From Gammaproteobacteria bacterium (GTDB taxonomy: Bacteria > Pseudomonadota > Gammaproteobacteria > SZUA-140): 10,081 nucleotides of DNA. The stretch lies in the NCBI GenBank assembly GCA_026994735.1, contig JALWQD010000254.1:1-10081 (forward strand), written 5' to 3'. The notes under the pieces were generated by a model. That model was not told where the DNA came from. It made no database searches and saw nothing but the letters and a program-made list of their open reading frames with translations. The position numbers and the translations under genes are program-made. Shown in pieces: positions 1-7,732 of the stretch. Position 1 is the first letter of the stretch. Every line of letters starts with the position of its first letter.

Positions 1-1
1 G

Positions 2-991
2 GTAGACCCGCTGGATACCGATGCCATGGTGACGGCCTTGCTCGCTGCGCTCAGTAATAAAGCGCGCTGGCAACGTTGGTCAAAAGCGGGGCTGACGGGT
101 GTTCAAAAGCATTTTTCCTGGCCAGGGCATGTCAATAATTACCTGCGTGAAATTACCCGCTTGTTACCAAAGCGTAGCCGTCGGCGGCCAAAACGGGGTT
201 TGCGCAACAGCCGTGGTCGCCTGGCCACCGCTGACCGGATCCTCGTCTGTGATTTGAATAATACCCTGCTTGGCGATGAGGCGGCATTACTGCGTTTGAT
301 TCGTTTGTTGAACGAGGCGGGTGAGCGGGTTGCCTTTGGTGTTGTTACGGGCAAACGTATTGCCTGCGCGCTATCACAACTTGAGCGTAAACGTGTGCCG
401 ATGCCGAGTTTTCTGATTACGGCCACCGGGACAGAGATTCACTATGGCTCACAACTGGTCGCTGATGATGGCTGGGCGCGAACGATTGATTATCGCTGGG
501 AACTGGAAAAGGTTCGGCAGGTCATTGCCGGCGTGGCCGCTATTCAGCCGCAAGCAAGCGATGAGCAAACGCCCTACAAGCTGAGTTATTTCTATGATGG
601 TCAGGCAATCCAAACAGTTATTACCGGGTTGCGAAAGACTCTCAGGCAAAATGATTTGCAGGCGACAGTCGTCAGCGCCCATGGCAAATATCTTGATATT
701 TTACCGGTGCGGGCCTCAAAAGGTGCGGCGTTACGCTATCTGGCCGATAAATGGGGTGTTCCGGTTGAGCATATCCTGGCTTGTGGTGATTCCGGTAATG
801 ATGACGAAATGCTGTCAGGGGAAACCCTTGGTGTGGTCGTTGGCAATCATGAGGCTGAGATTGATTATCTGCGCGGGCGCGAACGGATATATTTTGCTGA
901 GGGTGCTTATGCCGCAGGTATCCTCGAAGGTATCGATCATTATGATTTTTTTGGCAGTCCCAGTGACCCTGAAGAGGAGGATGAGGCGTGA
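2..991 (+). CDS. sps: Sucrose-phosphate synthase, 3' part (end of GT-B domain plus C-terminal SPP-like HAD domain)
   Basis: The gene is cut by the left edge: the frame is open from base 2, and the ATG at 26 is internal. The first ~50 residues match the end of the glycosyltransferase domain of sucrose-phosphate synthase (VDPLD, then FSWPGHVNNYL), which joins UDP-glucose and fructose-6-phosphate into sucrose-6-phosphate in the cytoplasm. An Arg/Lys-rich linker (KRSRRRPKRG) leads into a HAD-superfamily domain of the sucrose-phosphate phosphatase type. Numbered from the ATG at 26, this domain shows motif I CDLNNT (D76), motif II VVTGKR, the motif III lysine in ASKG (K232) and motif IV GDSGNDDEM (D255, D259). 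Motif I has Asn at position 78, where active phosphatases carry the second Asp, so phosphatase activity is doubtful. The protein ends in an acidic tail (PEEEDEA). The stop overlaps the sucrose synthase start. Family assignment is strong; whether the domain is active is open. Confidence 0.93.
   Translation, partial: VDPLDTDAMVTALLAALSNKARWQRWSKAGLTGVQKHFSWPGHVNNYLREITRLLPKRSRRRPKRGLRNSRGRLATADRILVCDLNNTLLGDEAALLRLIRLLNEAGERVAFGVVTGKRIACALSQLERKRVPMPSFLITATGTEIHYGSQLVADDGWARTIDYRWELEKVRQVIAGVAAIQPQASDEQTPYKLSYFYDGQAIQTVITGLRKTLRQNDLQATVVSAHGKYLDILPVRASKGAALRYLADKWGVPVEHILACGDSGNDDEMLSGETLGVVVGNHEAEIDYLRGRERIYFAEGAYAAGILEGIDHYDFFGSPSDPEEEDEA
971..980 (+). promoter_or_regulatory. Ribosome binding site of sucrose synthase, inside the preceding gene
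   Basis: The purine-rich GAAGAGGAGG lies 7 bases before the GTG at 988 and is a strong Shine-Dalgarno match. It is part of the codons for the acidic tail of the upstream synthase. It supports GTG 988 as the true start and suggests translational coupling of the two sucrose genes. Confidence 0.8.
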
Positions 992-3375
992 TCAAGGCCC
1001 TGGAAGAGCATCTGGAATCTTGCCGTGACGCCTGTTTTCGGCTTTTGCACGGCTTTCATGCCGTTGACCGTCCTTTCTTGTTACGCTCCGATATTCTCGA
1101 TATTTACCAATCCTTCATGGCGGCGGATCAGGGGCCTTCTCTGGATGATGGTCCTTTGGCGGAAATATTTCAGTCTGCCCAGGAGGCGGCAATCGATGCG
1201 CCTTGGCTTTACCTCGCCGTACGGCCACATATTGCACGTATGAAACTGCTGCGCATACATATGGAATCACTGGCGATTGAAGAGCTTGATGCCAGTGAAT
1301 ACCTGGCGTGCAAAGAACGGCTGGTGACGGGGGCAAGAGAGGAAGGGCGGATGCTGGAGTTTGATATTGACCCTTTTAGCCGTGAATTCCCCAAATTACG
1401 TGAGGCGCCATCAATAGGGCGCGGTGTTGAGTTTCTGAATCGTCGTTTGTCGAGTCAGCTTTTCCAGGAAAGTGGCGAGGGTCTGCAGCAATTACTGGAA
1501 TTTCTCCGCGTCCATCATTGTCGAGGCCAGCAGTTGATGCTCAATGACCGTGTTGATTCGGTTGCGGCCCTGCGTCAGTGTTTGCGCAAGGCCGTACGTT
1601 ATCTGGCGACTCAAGAAGAGTCGGATAGCTGGGATAGTGTTGGCCGGCACCTGGAAGGATTGGGGTTGGAACCAGGTTGGGGGCGTAACGTTGGCCGTAT
1701 GCAGGAAATGCTTGCTTTGCTGCGCGATATCCTTGAGGCGCCGTCACCAACGAATCTGGAATCTTTTCTCAGTCGTGTGCCGATGATTTTTAATCTGGCC
1801 ATTATTTCTCCGCATGGATACTTTGCCCAGGACAATGTTCTCGGCTTGCCGGATACCGGCGGACAGGTTGTCTATATCCTTGATCAGGTTCATGCGCTGG
1901 AAGAAGAAATGCGGCGAGGCATTAATGAACAAGGCCTCGATATTGAGCCGCAAATCCTTGTTGTTACCCGACTGATCCCTGAATCCGGTGAGACGACATG
2001 CCATCAGCGCCTTGAACATATTACAGGCACTGAAAATGCCTCGATCCTGCGGGTGCCTTTTCGTAATCCGAGCGGCGAGATTGTTCCTCACTGGATTTCT
2101 CGTTTTGAGGTTTGGCCTTATTTGGAAGGGTTTGCTGCGGAGGTCGAGCATGAAGTCAAGGCCGCTCTTTCTGGTCGGCCTGACCTGATTATTGGCAACT
2201 ATTCTGATGGCAATCTTGTTGCTACGCTGCTGGCACAAAGCCTGCAGGTTACCCAGTGTACAATTGCCCACGCATTAGAAAAATCTAAATATGTCATGTC
2301 AGATCTGTATTGGCAGGATAATGAATCTCAATACCACTTTTCCTGTCAATTTACGGCCGATCTGATCGCCATGAATTCGACAGATTTCATTATTTCAAGC
2401 ACCTACCAGGAAATTGCCGGAAATGCCGACAGCCTCGGGCAGTATGAAAGTTATAGTTGCTTTACGTTGCCAGGATTGTACCGGGTGGTAAATGGTATTG
2501 ATATGTATGACCCCAAGTTCAACATTGTTTCTCCGGGTGCTGATGCCCGTGTTTATTTCCCTTATTTTGCCGAAGAGCGGCGACTGACATCGTTTCATAA
2601 TGATATTAACGAATTGATTTTTGGTCAGAAGGAAGAAAAGGACCGACGTGGTTATCTTGTTGATCAGGAGAAGCCACTGATATTCAGTATGGCGCGGCTC
2701 GATCATATCAAGAATATCACCGGCCTTGTCGAATGGTATGGGCAATCTGAAGAATTGCGCCAACAGGCCAATCTGTTAATCATTGCCGGGCATGTTGATA
2801 GCGCGCTCTCGGGGGATCGTGAGGAACAGGATCAGATAGCCCGCATGCATGAGTTGATGGATCAGTATCAACTTGACGGTCAGGTACGCTGGCTCGGTAT
2901 TCATCTGGAAAAAACAATGGCTGGTGAGCTGTATCGCTGTATTGCCGATCGCCAGGGTGTTTTTGTGCAACCCGCATTGTTTGAAGCATTTGGTTTGACT
3001 GTCATCGAGTCCATGAGCACGGGGCTGCCGACCTTTGCCACGCGTTATGGCGGTCCTTTAGAGATCATTGAACATGGTTTGTCCGGGTTTCATATTGACC
3101 CCAATCATGGCCATGAAGTGGCGGCAATGATTACACGTTTTTTTGTTCAATGTCGTCAGGAAGTTGATTATTGGCAGGCGGTTTCCGCGGCGTCATTGCG
3201 CCGTGTCGAAAGCCACTACACTTGGGAAATCTATGCCCGGCGGATGATGATGCTGTCACGTGTTTACGGTTTTTGGAAATTTGTTACCAATCTTGAGCGT
3301 GCCGAAACCCGGCGTTATCTGGAAATGTTTTATGCCCTGCAGTTTCGCCCTTTAGCCAGGGATATCAAGCATTGA
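988..3375 (+). CDS. sus: Sucrose synthase (GT4 family), full length
   Basis: This 795-aa cytoplasmic enzyme reversibly converts sucrose plus NDP into NDP-glucose plus fructose; the usual family length is about 790 to 810 aa. The N-terminal regulatory region (about 1-270) is followed by two Rossmann-like GT-B lobes. The first opens with SPHGYFAQDNVLGLPDTGGQ (275 onward) and contains GNYSDGNLVA (about 403) and AHALEKSKY (about 427). The second has MARLDHIKN (R570, K575, expected to bind nucleotide phosphates) and the E-x7-E pair in EAFGLTVIE (E666, E674). The segment HLEKT (639-643) fits bacterial rather than plant enzymes and suggests ADP preference (inference). The GTG start has a strong ribosome site, and the N-terminus lines up with the N. 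europaea enzyme as I recall it. The start overlaps the sps stop (GTGA). The enzyme could break down stored sucrose for glycogen synthesis or reuse, or make sucrose. Confidence 0.97.
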   Translation: MIKALEEHLESCRDACFRLLHGFHAVDRPFLLRSDILDIYQSFMAADQGPSLDDGPLAEIFQSAQEAAIDAPWLYLAVRPHIARMKLLRIHMESLAIEELDASEYLACKERLVTGAREEGRMLEFDIDPFSREFPKLREAPSIGRGVEFLNRRLSSQLFQESGEGLQQLLEFLRVHHCRGQQLMLNDRVDSVAALRQCLRKAVRYLATQEESDSWDSVGRHLEGLGLEPGWGRNVGRMQEMLALLRDILEAPSPTNLESFLSRVPMIFNLAIISPHGYFAQDNVLGLPDTGGQVVYILDQVHALEEEMRRGINEQGLDIEPQILVVTRLIPESGETTCHQRLEHITGTENASILRVPFRNPSGEIVPHWISRFEVWPYLEGFAAEVEHEVKAALSGRPDLIIGNYSDGNLVATLLAQSLQVTQCTIAHALEKSKYVMSDLYWQDNESQYHFSCQFTADLIAMNSTDFIISSTYQEIAGNADSLGQYESYSCFTLPGLYRVVNGIDMYDPKFNIVSPGADARVYFPYFAEERRLTSFHNDINELIFGQKEEKDRRGYLVDQEKPLIFSMARLDHIKNITGLVEWYGQSEELRQQANLLIIAGHVDSALSGDREEQDQIARMHELMDQYQLDGQVRWLGIHLEKTMAGELYRCIADRQGVFVQPALFEAFGLTVIESMSTGLPTFATRYGGPLEIIEHGLSGFHIDPNHGHEVAAMITRFFVQCRQEVDYWQAVSAASLRRVESHYTWEIYARRMMMLSRVYGFWKFVTNLERAETRRYLEMFYALQFRPLARDIKH

Positions 3376-3394
3376 CTGAGCTTGCCTGGCTGCC

Positions 3395-4945
3395 ATGATG
3401 AGCGGCGAAGATGCGATCACATTGGGAATTTTTACCAGTCGCCTGAATGCGATTTGTGAAGATATGGGCAGCCTGCTGTGTCGTGCTGCCTTGTCCTCGA
3501 ACATCAAGGATAGGCAGGATTATTCCTGTGCAATTTTTGATACTGAAGGGGCATTGAGTGCCCAGGCGGCACACATTCCGGTTCACCTTGGCAGTATGGC
3601 CTATGCCTTAGCTGCCATTGTTGCTGCTCAGGACTGGCAGCGGGGAGAGATGGTTATTCTCAATGACCCTTTTCTCGGTGGCACACATTTGCCCGATGTT
3701 ACATTGATCGCGCCAGTCTTCTACCAGGAAAGACTGCAGGGTTTTGTTGCTAACAGAGCGCATCATGCCGCTATTGGTGCTGTAACGCCGGGATCAATGC
3801 CGTTATCGACAATGCTCTCCGAGGAAGGGGTTATCATCCCTCCGACAGCTATTGGCCAGGCTGGTAGTCTTCAGCCGCAAGACCTGGTGAGCATTCTGGG
3901 TGACGCCTGGAGTGAAGAATTAGCTGCTGATTTAATGGCCCAAGCGAGTGCAAACCGTAAGGGAATAGAGCAATTGCTAGCTCTGATAGAAACACAGGGT
4001 GAGCAGACGTATCATGACCAACTGACTGCCTTGAATAACTATGCTGAGCGCCTTGCACGCAAGGCACTGATGCTTTTGCCCGCTGGCCGGTATACTTTTT
4101 CTGACCGGATGGATGATGACGGTCAAGGTCAGGAAGATATTGTTATCACGGTCTCTTTGGCTATTGACAAGGGGCAGGTGCATGCTGATTTTGGTGGCAG
4201 TAGCCCGCAGGTGCGGGGTAATATCAACTGTCCTTTGCCTGTTACGGCCGCGGCCTTGTTCTATGTCTTTCGCTGCTTGATGCCAGAGCAATTACCTGCC
4301 TGTGCCGGGAGCCTACGGCCTTTGACGCTGACGGCTCCTGAAGGGTCACTGGTCAATGCCCGCCAGCCGGCCGCCGTTACGGCAGGGAATGTTGAAACGA
4401 GCTCACGTATTGTTGATGTTTTATTAGGCGCCTTGGCCGAGAAAATTCCGGAAATCATTCCTGCTGCAAGCCAGGGGACGATGAATAACATCGCTATGGG
4501 GGGTGTCGACTTGAGTGGTCATCAATGGGATTACTACGAGACTCTGGCCGGGGGCATGGGGGCTCATGCGCAAGGCGATGGATTGTCTGCGGTGCATAGT
4601 CACATGACCAATACCCGTAATACACCAATCGAAGTACTGGAGATGAACTTTCCCTTGCGCTGTCGTCGTTATGCTCTGCGTACGGATTCAGGTGGACAGG
4701 GGCAATTTCGAGGTGGCGATGGTCTGCTGCGCGAATATGAAATACTTGCCGATACAACGGTTACGATGCTTAGTGAACGACGTCGCTATCAGCCTTGGGG
4801 GTTAGCGGGTGGCGATTGCGGCCAGCCAGGACGGAACCGTATTAATGGCCGGACAGTGGCCGGGAAATTTTCACGCTGTTGTCATGCCGGGGATATGCTT
4901 ACCATTGAAACACCTGGTGGCGGTGGCTGGGGCAAGGCCACATAG
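3395..4945 (+). CDS. hyuB: Hydantoinase B/5-oxoprolinase family protein (HyuB-like), no HyuA partner in view
   Basis: This 516-aa protein belongs to the hydantoinase B/oxoprolinase family (PF02538 type), whose members work with a HyuA subunit in ATP-dependent opening of cyclic amides (hydantoins, 5-oxoproline) or in related carboxylations. Family blocks run the full length: NIKDRQDYSCAIFD (36-49), NDPFLGGTHLPD (90-101), RAHHAAIG (121-128), PGSMP (132-136), EEGVIIPP (143-150), NVETSSRIVD (332-341), SQGTMNN (359-365), GGMGAHAQGDG (386-396), HMTNTRNTPIEVLE (403-416), DSGGQGQFRGG (431-441), ERRRYQPWGLAGG (461-473) and the C-terminal ETPGGGGWG. D42, H98, D101 and H123/H124 are plausible metal ligands. 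The family's usual HHAD is HHAA here. No signal peptide is seen. The gene starts 19 bases after the sucrose synthase stop; its ribosome site is poor, so coupling to upstream translation is likely. A second ATG directly follows the first. The substrate cannot be deduced, and the role beside sucrose genes is unexplained. Confidence 0.92.
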   Translation: MMSGEDAITLGIFTSRLNAICEDMGSLLCRAALSSNIKDRQDYSCAIFDTEGALSAQAAHIPVHLGSMAYALAAIVAAQDWQRGEMVILNDPFLGGTHLPDVTLIAPVFYQERLQGFVANRAHHAAIGAVTPGSMPLSTMLSEEGVIIPPTAIGQAGSLQPQDLVSILGDAWSEELAADLMAQASANRKGIEQLLALIETQGEQTYHDQLTALNNYAERLARKALMLLPAGRYTFSDRMDDDGQGQEDIVITVSLAIDKGQVHADFGGSSPQVRGNINCPLPVTAAALFYVFRCLMPEQLPACAGSLRPLTLTAPEGSLVNARQPAAVTAGNVETSSRIVDVLLGALAEKIPEIIPAASQGTMNNIAMGGVDLSGHQWDYYETLAGGMGAHAQGDGLSAVHSHMTNTRNTPIEVLEMNFPLRCRRYALRTDSGGQGQFRGGDGLLREYEILADTTVTMLSERRRYQPWGLAGGDCGQPGRNRINGRTVAGKFSRCCHAGDMLTIETPGGGGWGKAT

Positions 4946-4975
4946 GACAGAGAAGTCTGGCTCGGGGAAATCGAT
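4946..4975. other. 30-base convergent intergenic gap
   Basis: This is the only place where the coding strand changes. The hydantoinase-like gene ends (TAG) on the left and the kinase gene ends (TGA on the minus strand) on the right. I see no stable GC-rich stem followed by a T-run on either strand, so the two operons may read into each other's 3' ends or rely on Rho. Confidence 0.7.
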
Positions 4976-7732
4976 TCAGTTGTTTTGATGCAATCGTTCA
5001 TTGGCCAGTTTTTCGATGGTTTTGTCGAGTATATTCATGAGCGGGAAAACATGCTGAAAGAGCCCTTTTTCGCCGTCTCGGGCCGCCTCCTCGAGGGCTG
5101 ATGCGGAAGCAAGTATCTCCGTCAGGCCAAAGTAGCCGGCGAGCCCGTTGATTTGATGGCTGTGTTCGATAATAGCCTGATAATCATTATCGTTAGCGGC
5201 TAATTGTAATTGTTGGCGTTTTGCTGTTAATTCCTTGATCACTTGAGGGAATAGCTCGCGCTGGCCGATATCACTTATCTGATCCTGTCGTTCCTCCGTT
5301 AAGCGGATACGATGCTGGCCAGGGTTGCCTTGGCCAGGCCAGCATGCGGCAACATTGTCATGATTGAGAACGGCGAGGATACAGTTCCAGAGGTCATCTT
5401 CATCAATAGGTTTGAACAGACAGCCATTGATGCCACTCGCTTGCAGGAACTGCCTGCGCCCACGATAAATATCGGCGGTGAGTGTGATGATGGGGGTTTG
5501 TGAAATCGGGCCATTCATTGCACGAATTTGACGGGCCAGTTCAATACCATCGAGTTCAGGCAAATGGATATCCAGTAATAACAGATCAAAGGGCTCTGCA
5601 CAGAGGGTATTGAGTGCATGGTGACCATTGATGGCAGTGATAACCTGGCAGCCACGTGCCTCAAGCAGTGTACATGCCAGGCGCTTATTGAGCTCATTGT
5701 CTTCAGCCAGAAGGATGCGCAAGCCTTGCAGACGCGCATCTGAAAGTACCGGTGGATTATTATCCGTCGCCGATTGTTCATTGTTTTCTTTCTGAGCACT
5801 TAAAAGCCCTGCCAGTGATCTCTTTGTGACGGGACGTGTCAGTGTCATCAGGTGCTCATCCTGGCGCGCTGCCGGGCTGATTTGCGCTTTTATATCATCA
5901 ATGATGAGCAGTATGTTGCCTTGATAGTGCTGGCGACATTCTTTGAGGTTTTCATCAATAAAGTCGAAGTCACGGTAACGCGATTGCATACTGACAATGA
6001 GCAGTTCTATAGGCCGTTTTCTCTGACAGGCTTGTTCGAGCATGTCGATGATGTCAGTGCGTCTGCGAGCCAGAAAGACATCGGCGCCCCAAAGTAATAG
6101 GTGGTTACGTAATGCTCGTCTTTCGATAGGATTGCGGTCGAAGATCAAGCAAGGCATGCCCTCAATATCCGCTTGCAGGGATGCTTCAATCCGGGAGGGC
6201 AGTTCTGTCAGTGCATGACAAGGCAGTTGAATGCTGAATGAAGTGCCTTTTCCCGGTTTGCTATCAACACGGATTGTCCCAGCCATAAGTTCGACGAGTC
6301 GGGAGACAATGGCCAGACCAAGGCCTGTGCCACCATAGCGTCGAGTAATGGAGTCATCACCCTGACTAAATTGCTCGAAAATCTGTTCCATGGCTACAGT
6401 GTCCATGCCGATGCCGGTATCAATAACAACGAGAGATAGTTGTTCGTGATGTTCGTCCATGCGTAACTGCAGGGCTACATTACCCTCCGGTTGTGTGAAT
6501 TTGAGAGCGTTACTGAGTAAGTTTGTCAATATTTGATTGAAGCGGCTGGGGTCACCGCAGATGAACTGTGGTACATCGGAATGGATCAGCAGGGCCAGGT
6601 CGATATGTTTTTCATTGGCCAGCGGCATCATCATGGCAATGGTGTTTTCGCAACATTCATGAAGATTGAAAGGGACTTCTTCGAGTGTGACCTTGCCGGC
6701 ATCGAGTCGAGAAAAGTTAAGGATGTCATCAATGATCGAAAGTAGTTGCTGCGATGCCTGACGGACAATATAAGCATATTCACGTTGTTGCAGGTCAAGC
6801 GGTGTCTTTTCTATCAATTGGGTGTAACCGATAATTGCATTCAGGGGGGTGCGGATTTCGTGACTCATGTTGAAGAGAAAAGCCGACTTTTCATTGCCAC
6901 TATGTAAAGCCTGCAGGCGTGCTTCTTCCAGTTGAATATTCTTTTCTGCCAGCGTGATGAGATTCTTACGTAATCGTGTCGTGGCCATATCAACATGTCG
7001 CTGGAGTTCTCTTTGCGAGGCGGAAATAGCCTCAGCCATGGTATTGAAGCCTTCCTCCAGGGTAGCCAGTTCACCCGTAGATGTAACCTCTACACGGGCC
7101 ATCATTTGACCATTCTGCAAGGCATCAATAGCCTCTTTAAGGCGAATAATGGGCTGGGTGATACGGCGGCTCAGGCGTATACCGAGGAGGATGCAGAATA
7201 ATAATCCCGAGAGGCTAATAAGCAGGCTATTGCGAAGGATTTGAGCATTTTTTTCAATCACTCTGCTGGGGGTTAAATTAACCTGAACCCAGCCAATAAT
7301 CTGTTTTCCAGATTCGGGTGAGGCAAGTTGGTTTTCGGAAAAGTCTTCAATAGCGACGCTGCTTTGATAAACCGGTTCGGTAAAGGAAAGGTTCGCATAG
7401 CGGTTAGGCAGCAATGTGGCATGGTCAGAGACTGTGCGGACAAGAACGCGCCGGTTTTTATCCATAATAGTAATGGCATTGACACCGGGTTCTTCGAGAA
7501 ATTTGGTGGCTAGCAGGCGCAGCAGGTGATTGTCGCCGGTAAATATTCCAAATTCGGAGATGGGAGCCAGATGTCTTGCCAATTGTTGGCCCTGTTGTCC
7601 GAGTGTTGCATCGGCATCATCAATACGTGTCTGAATAATATAGATGGTCAGCAGTAAACTGATAATCAAGACTGGCAGGGTGATCATCAGGATGACCTGA
7701 ATGCGGATGCCGCTACTTTTCCACTCGCTCAT
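4976..7732 (-). CDS. BarA-type hybrid sensor histidine kinase (HAMP-HisKA-HATPase-pseudoREC-REC-HPt)
   Basis: This 918-aa inner-membrane kinase has the domain order of BarA/GacS. TM1 (about 11-33) and TM2 (about 168-186) flank a ~130-residue periplasmic sensor domain. HAMP (about 187-240) and a coiled coil (about 240-283) lead to HisKA with FNMSHEIRTPLN (phospho-acceptor H291). The ATPase domain shows the N box (NLLSNALKF, 404-412), DTGIGM (438-443), IFEQFSQ (451-457) and GGTGLGLAI (467-475). A first receiver-like region (about 525-645) lacks the phospho-accepting Asp. The second receiver (about 671-790) is intact: E677/D678, D721 in LLLLDIHLPELDG, T752 and K774. The C-terminal HPt domain carries H859 in HSHQING. 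The protein should relay phosphate H291 to D721 to H859 and on to a response regulator not encoded here. Its start overlaps the stop of the binding-protein gene (ATGA) and has no clear ribosome site of its own, pointing to coupled translation. Because it sits with a receptor and a binding protein, it is probably a dedicated paralogue rather than the global BarA/GacS orthologue (inference). Confidence 0.95.
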   Translation of the reverse strand: MSEWKSSGIRIQVILMITLPVLIISLLLTIYIIQTRIDDADATLGQQGQQLARHLAPISEFGIFTGDNHLLRLLATKFLEEPGVNAITIMDKNRRVLVRTVSDHATLLPNRYANLSFTEPVYQSSVAIEDFSENQLASPESGKQIIGWVQVNLTPSRVIEKNAQILRNSLLISLSGLLFCILLGIRLSRRITQPIIRLKEAIDALQNGQMMARVEVTSTGELATLEEGFNTMAEAISASQRELQRHVDMATTRLRKNLITLAEKNIQLEEARLQALHSGNEKSAFLFNMSHEIRTPLNAIIGYTQLIEKTPLDLQQREYAYIVRQASQQLLSIIDDILNFSRLDAGKVTLEEVPFNLHECCENTIAMMMPLANEKHIDLALLIHSDVPQFICGDPSRFNQILTNLLSNALKFTQPEGNVALQLRMDEHHEQLSLVVIDTGIGMDTVAMEQIFEQFSQGDDSITRRYGGTGLGLAIVSRLVELMAGTIRVDSKPGKGTSFSIQLPCHALTELPSRIEASLQADIEGMPCLIFDRNPIERRALRNHLLLWGADVFLARRRTDIIDMLEQACQRKRPIELLIVSMQSRYRDFDFIDENLKECRQHYQGNILLIIDDIKAQISPAARQDEHLMTLTRPVTKRSLAGLLSAQKENNEQSATDNNPPVLSDARLQGLRILLAEDNELNKRLACTLLEARGCQVITAINGHHALNTLCAEPFDLLLLDIHLPELDGIELARQIRAMNGPISQTPIITLTADIYRGRRQFLQASGINGCLFKPIDEDDLWNCILAVLNHDNVAACWPGQGNPGQHRIRLTEERQDQISDIGQRELFPQVIKELTAKRQQLQLAANDNDYQAIIEHSHQINGLAGYFGLTEILASASALEEAARDGEKGLFQHVFPLMNILDKTIEKLANERLHQNN
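5312..5345. repeat. Perfect 9-bp inverted repeat within the kinase gene
   Basis: ATGCTGGCC (5312-5320) and GGCCAGCAT (5337-5345) are exact reverse complements, separated by 16 bases that themselves contain TTGGCCA. The repeat lies in codons for the Gly/Pro/Gln-rich linker (around WPGQGNPGQHR, residues 798-808) between the second receiver and the HPt domain. It could form an RNA hairpin. There is no T-run, so it is not a typical terminator. Confidence 0.55.

Noticed and set aside
26..991. Stand-alone HAD phosphatase starting at ATG 26
   Set aside because: The frame continues to the left edge with typical glycosyltransferase sequence (VDPLDTDA), so it is the end of a larger synthase.
1744..2271. 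175-aa minus-strand frame inside sucrose synthase
   Set aside because: It is antisense to a highly conserved enzyme, has no recognisable domain, and no ribosome site was seen.
4940..4962. Possible terminator stem (GCCACA / TCTGGC) between the convergent genes
   Set aside because: The stem is only six pairs with a mismatch, has no T-run, and overlaps the stop codon; it is too weak to call.
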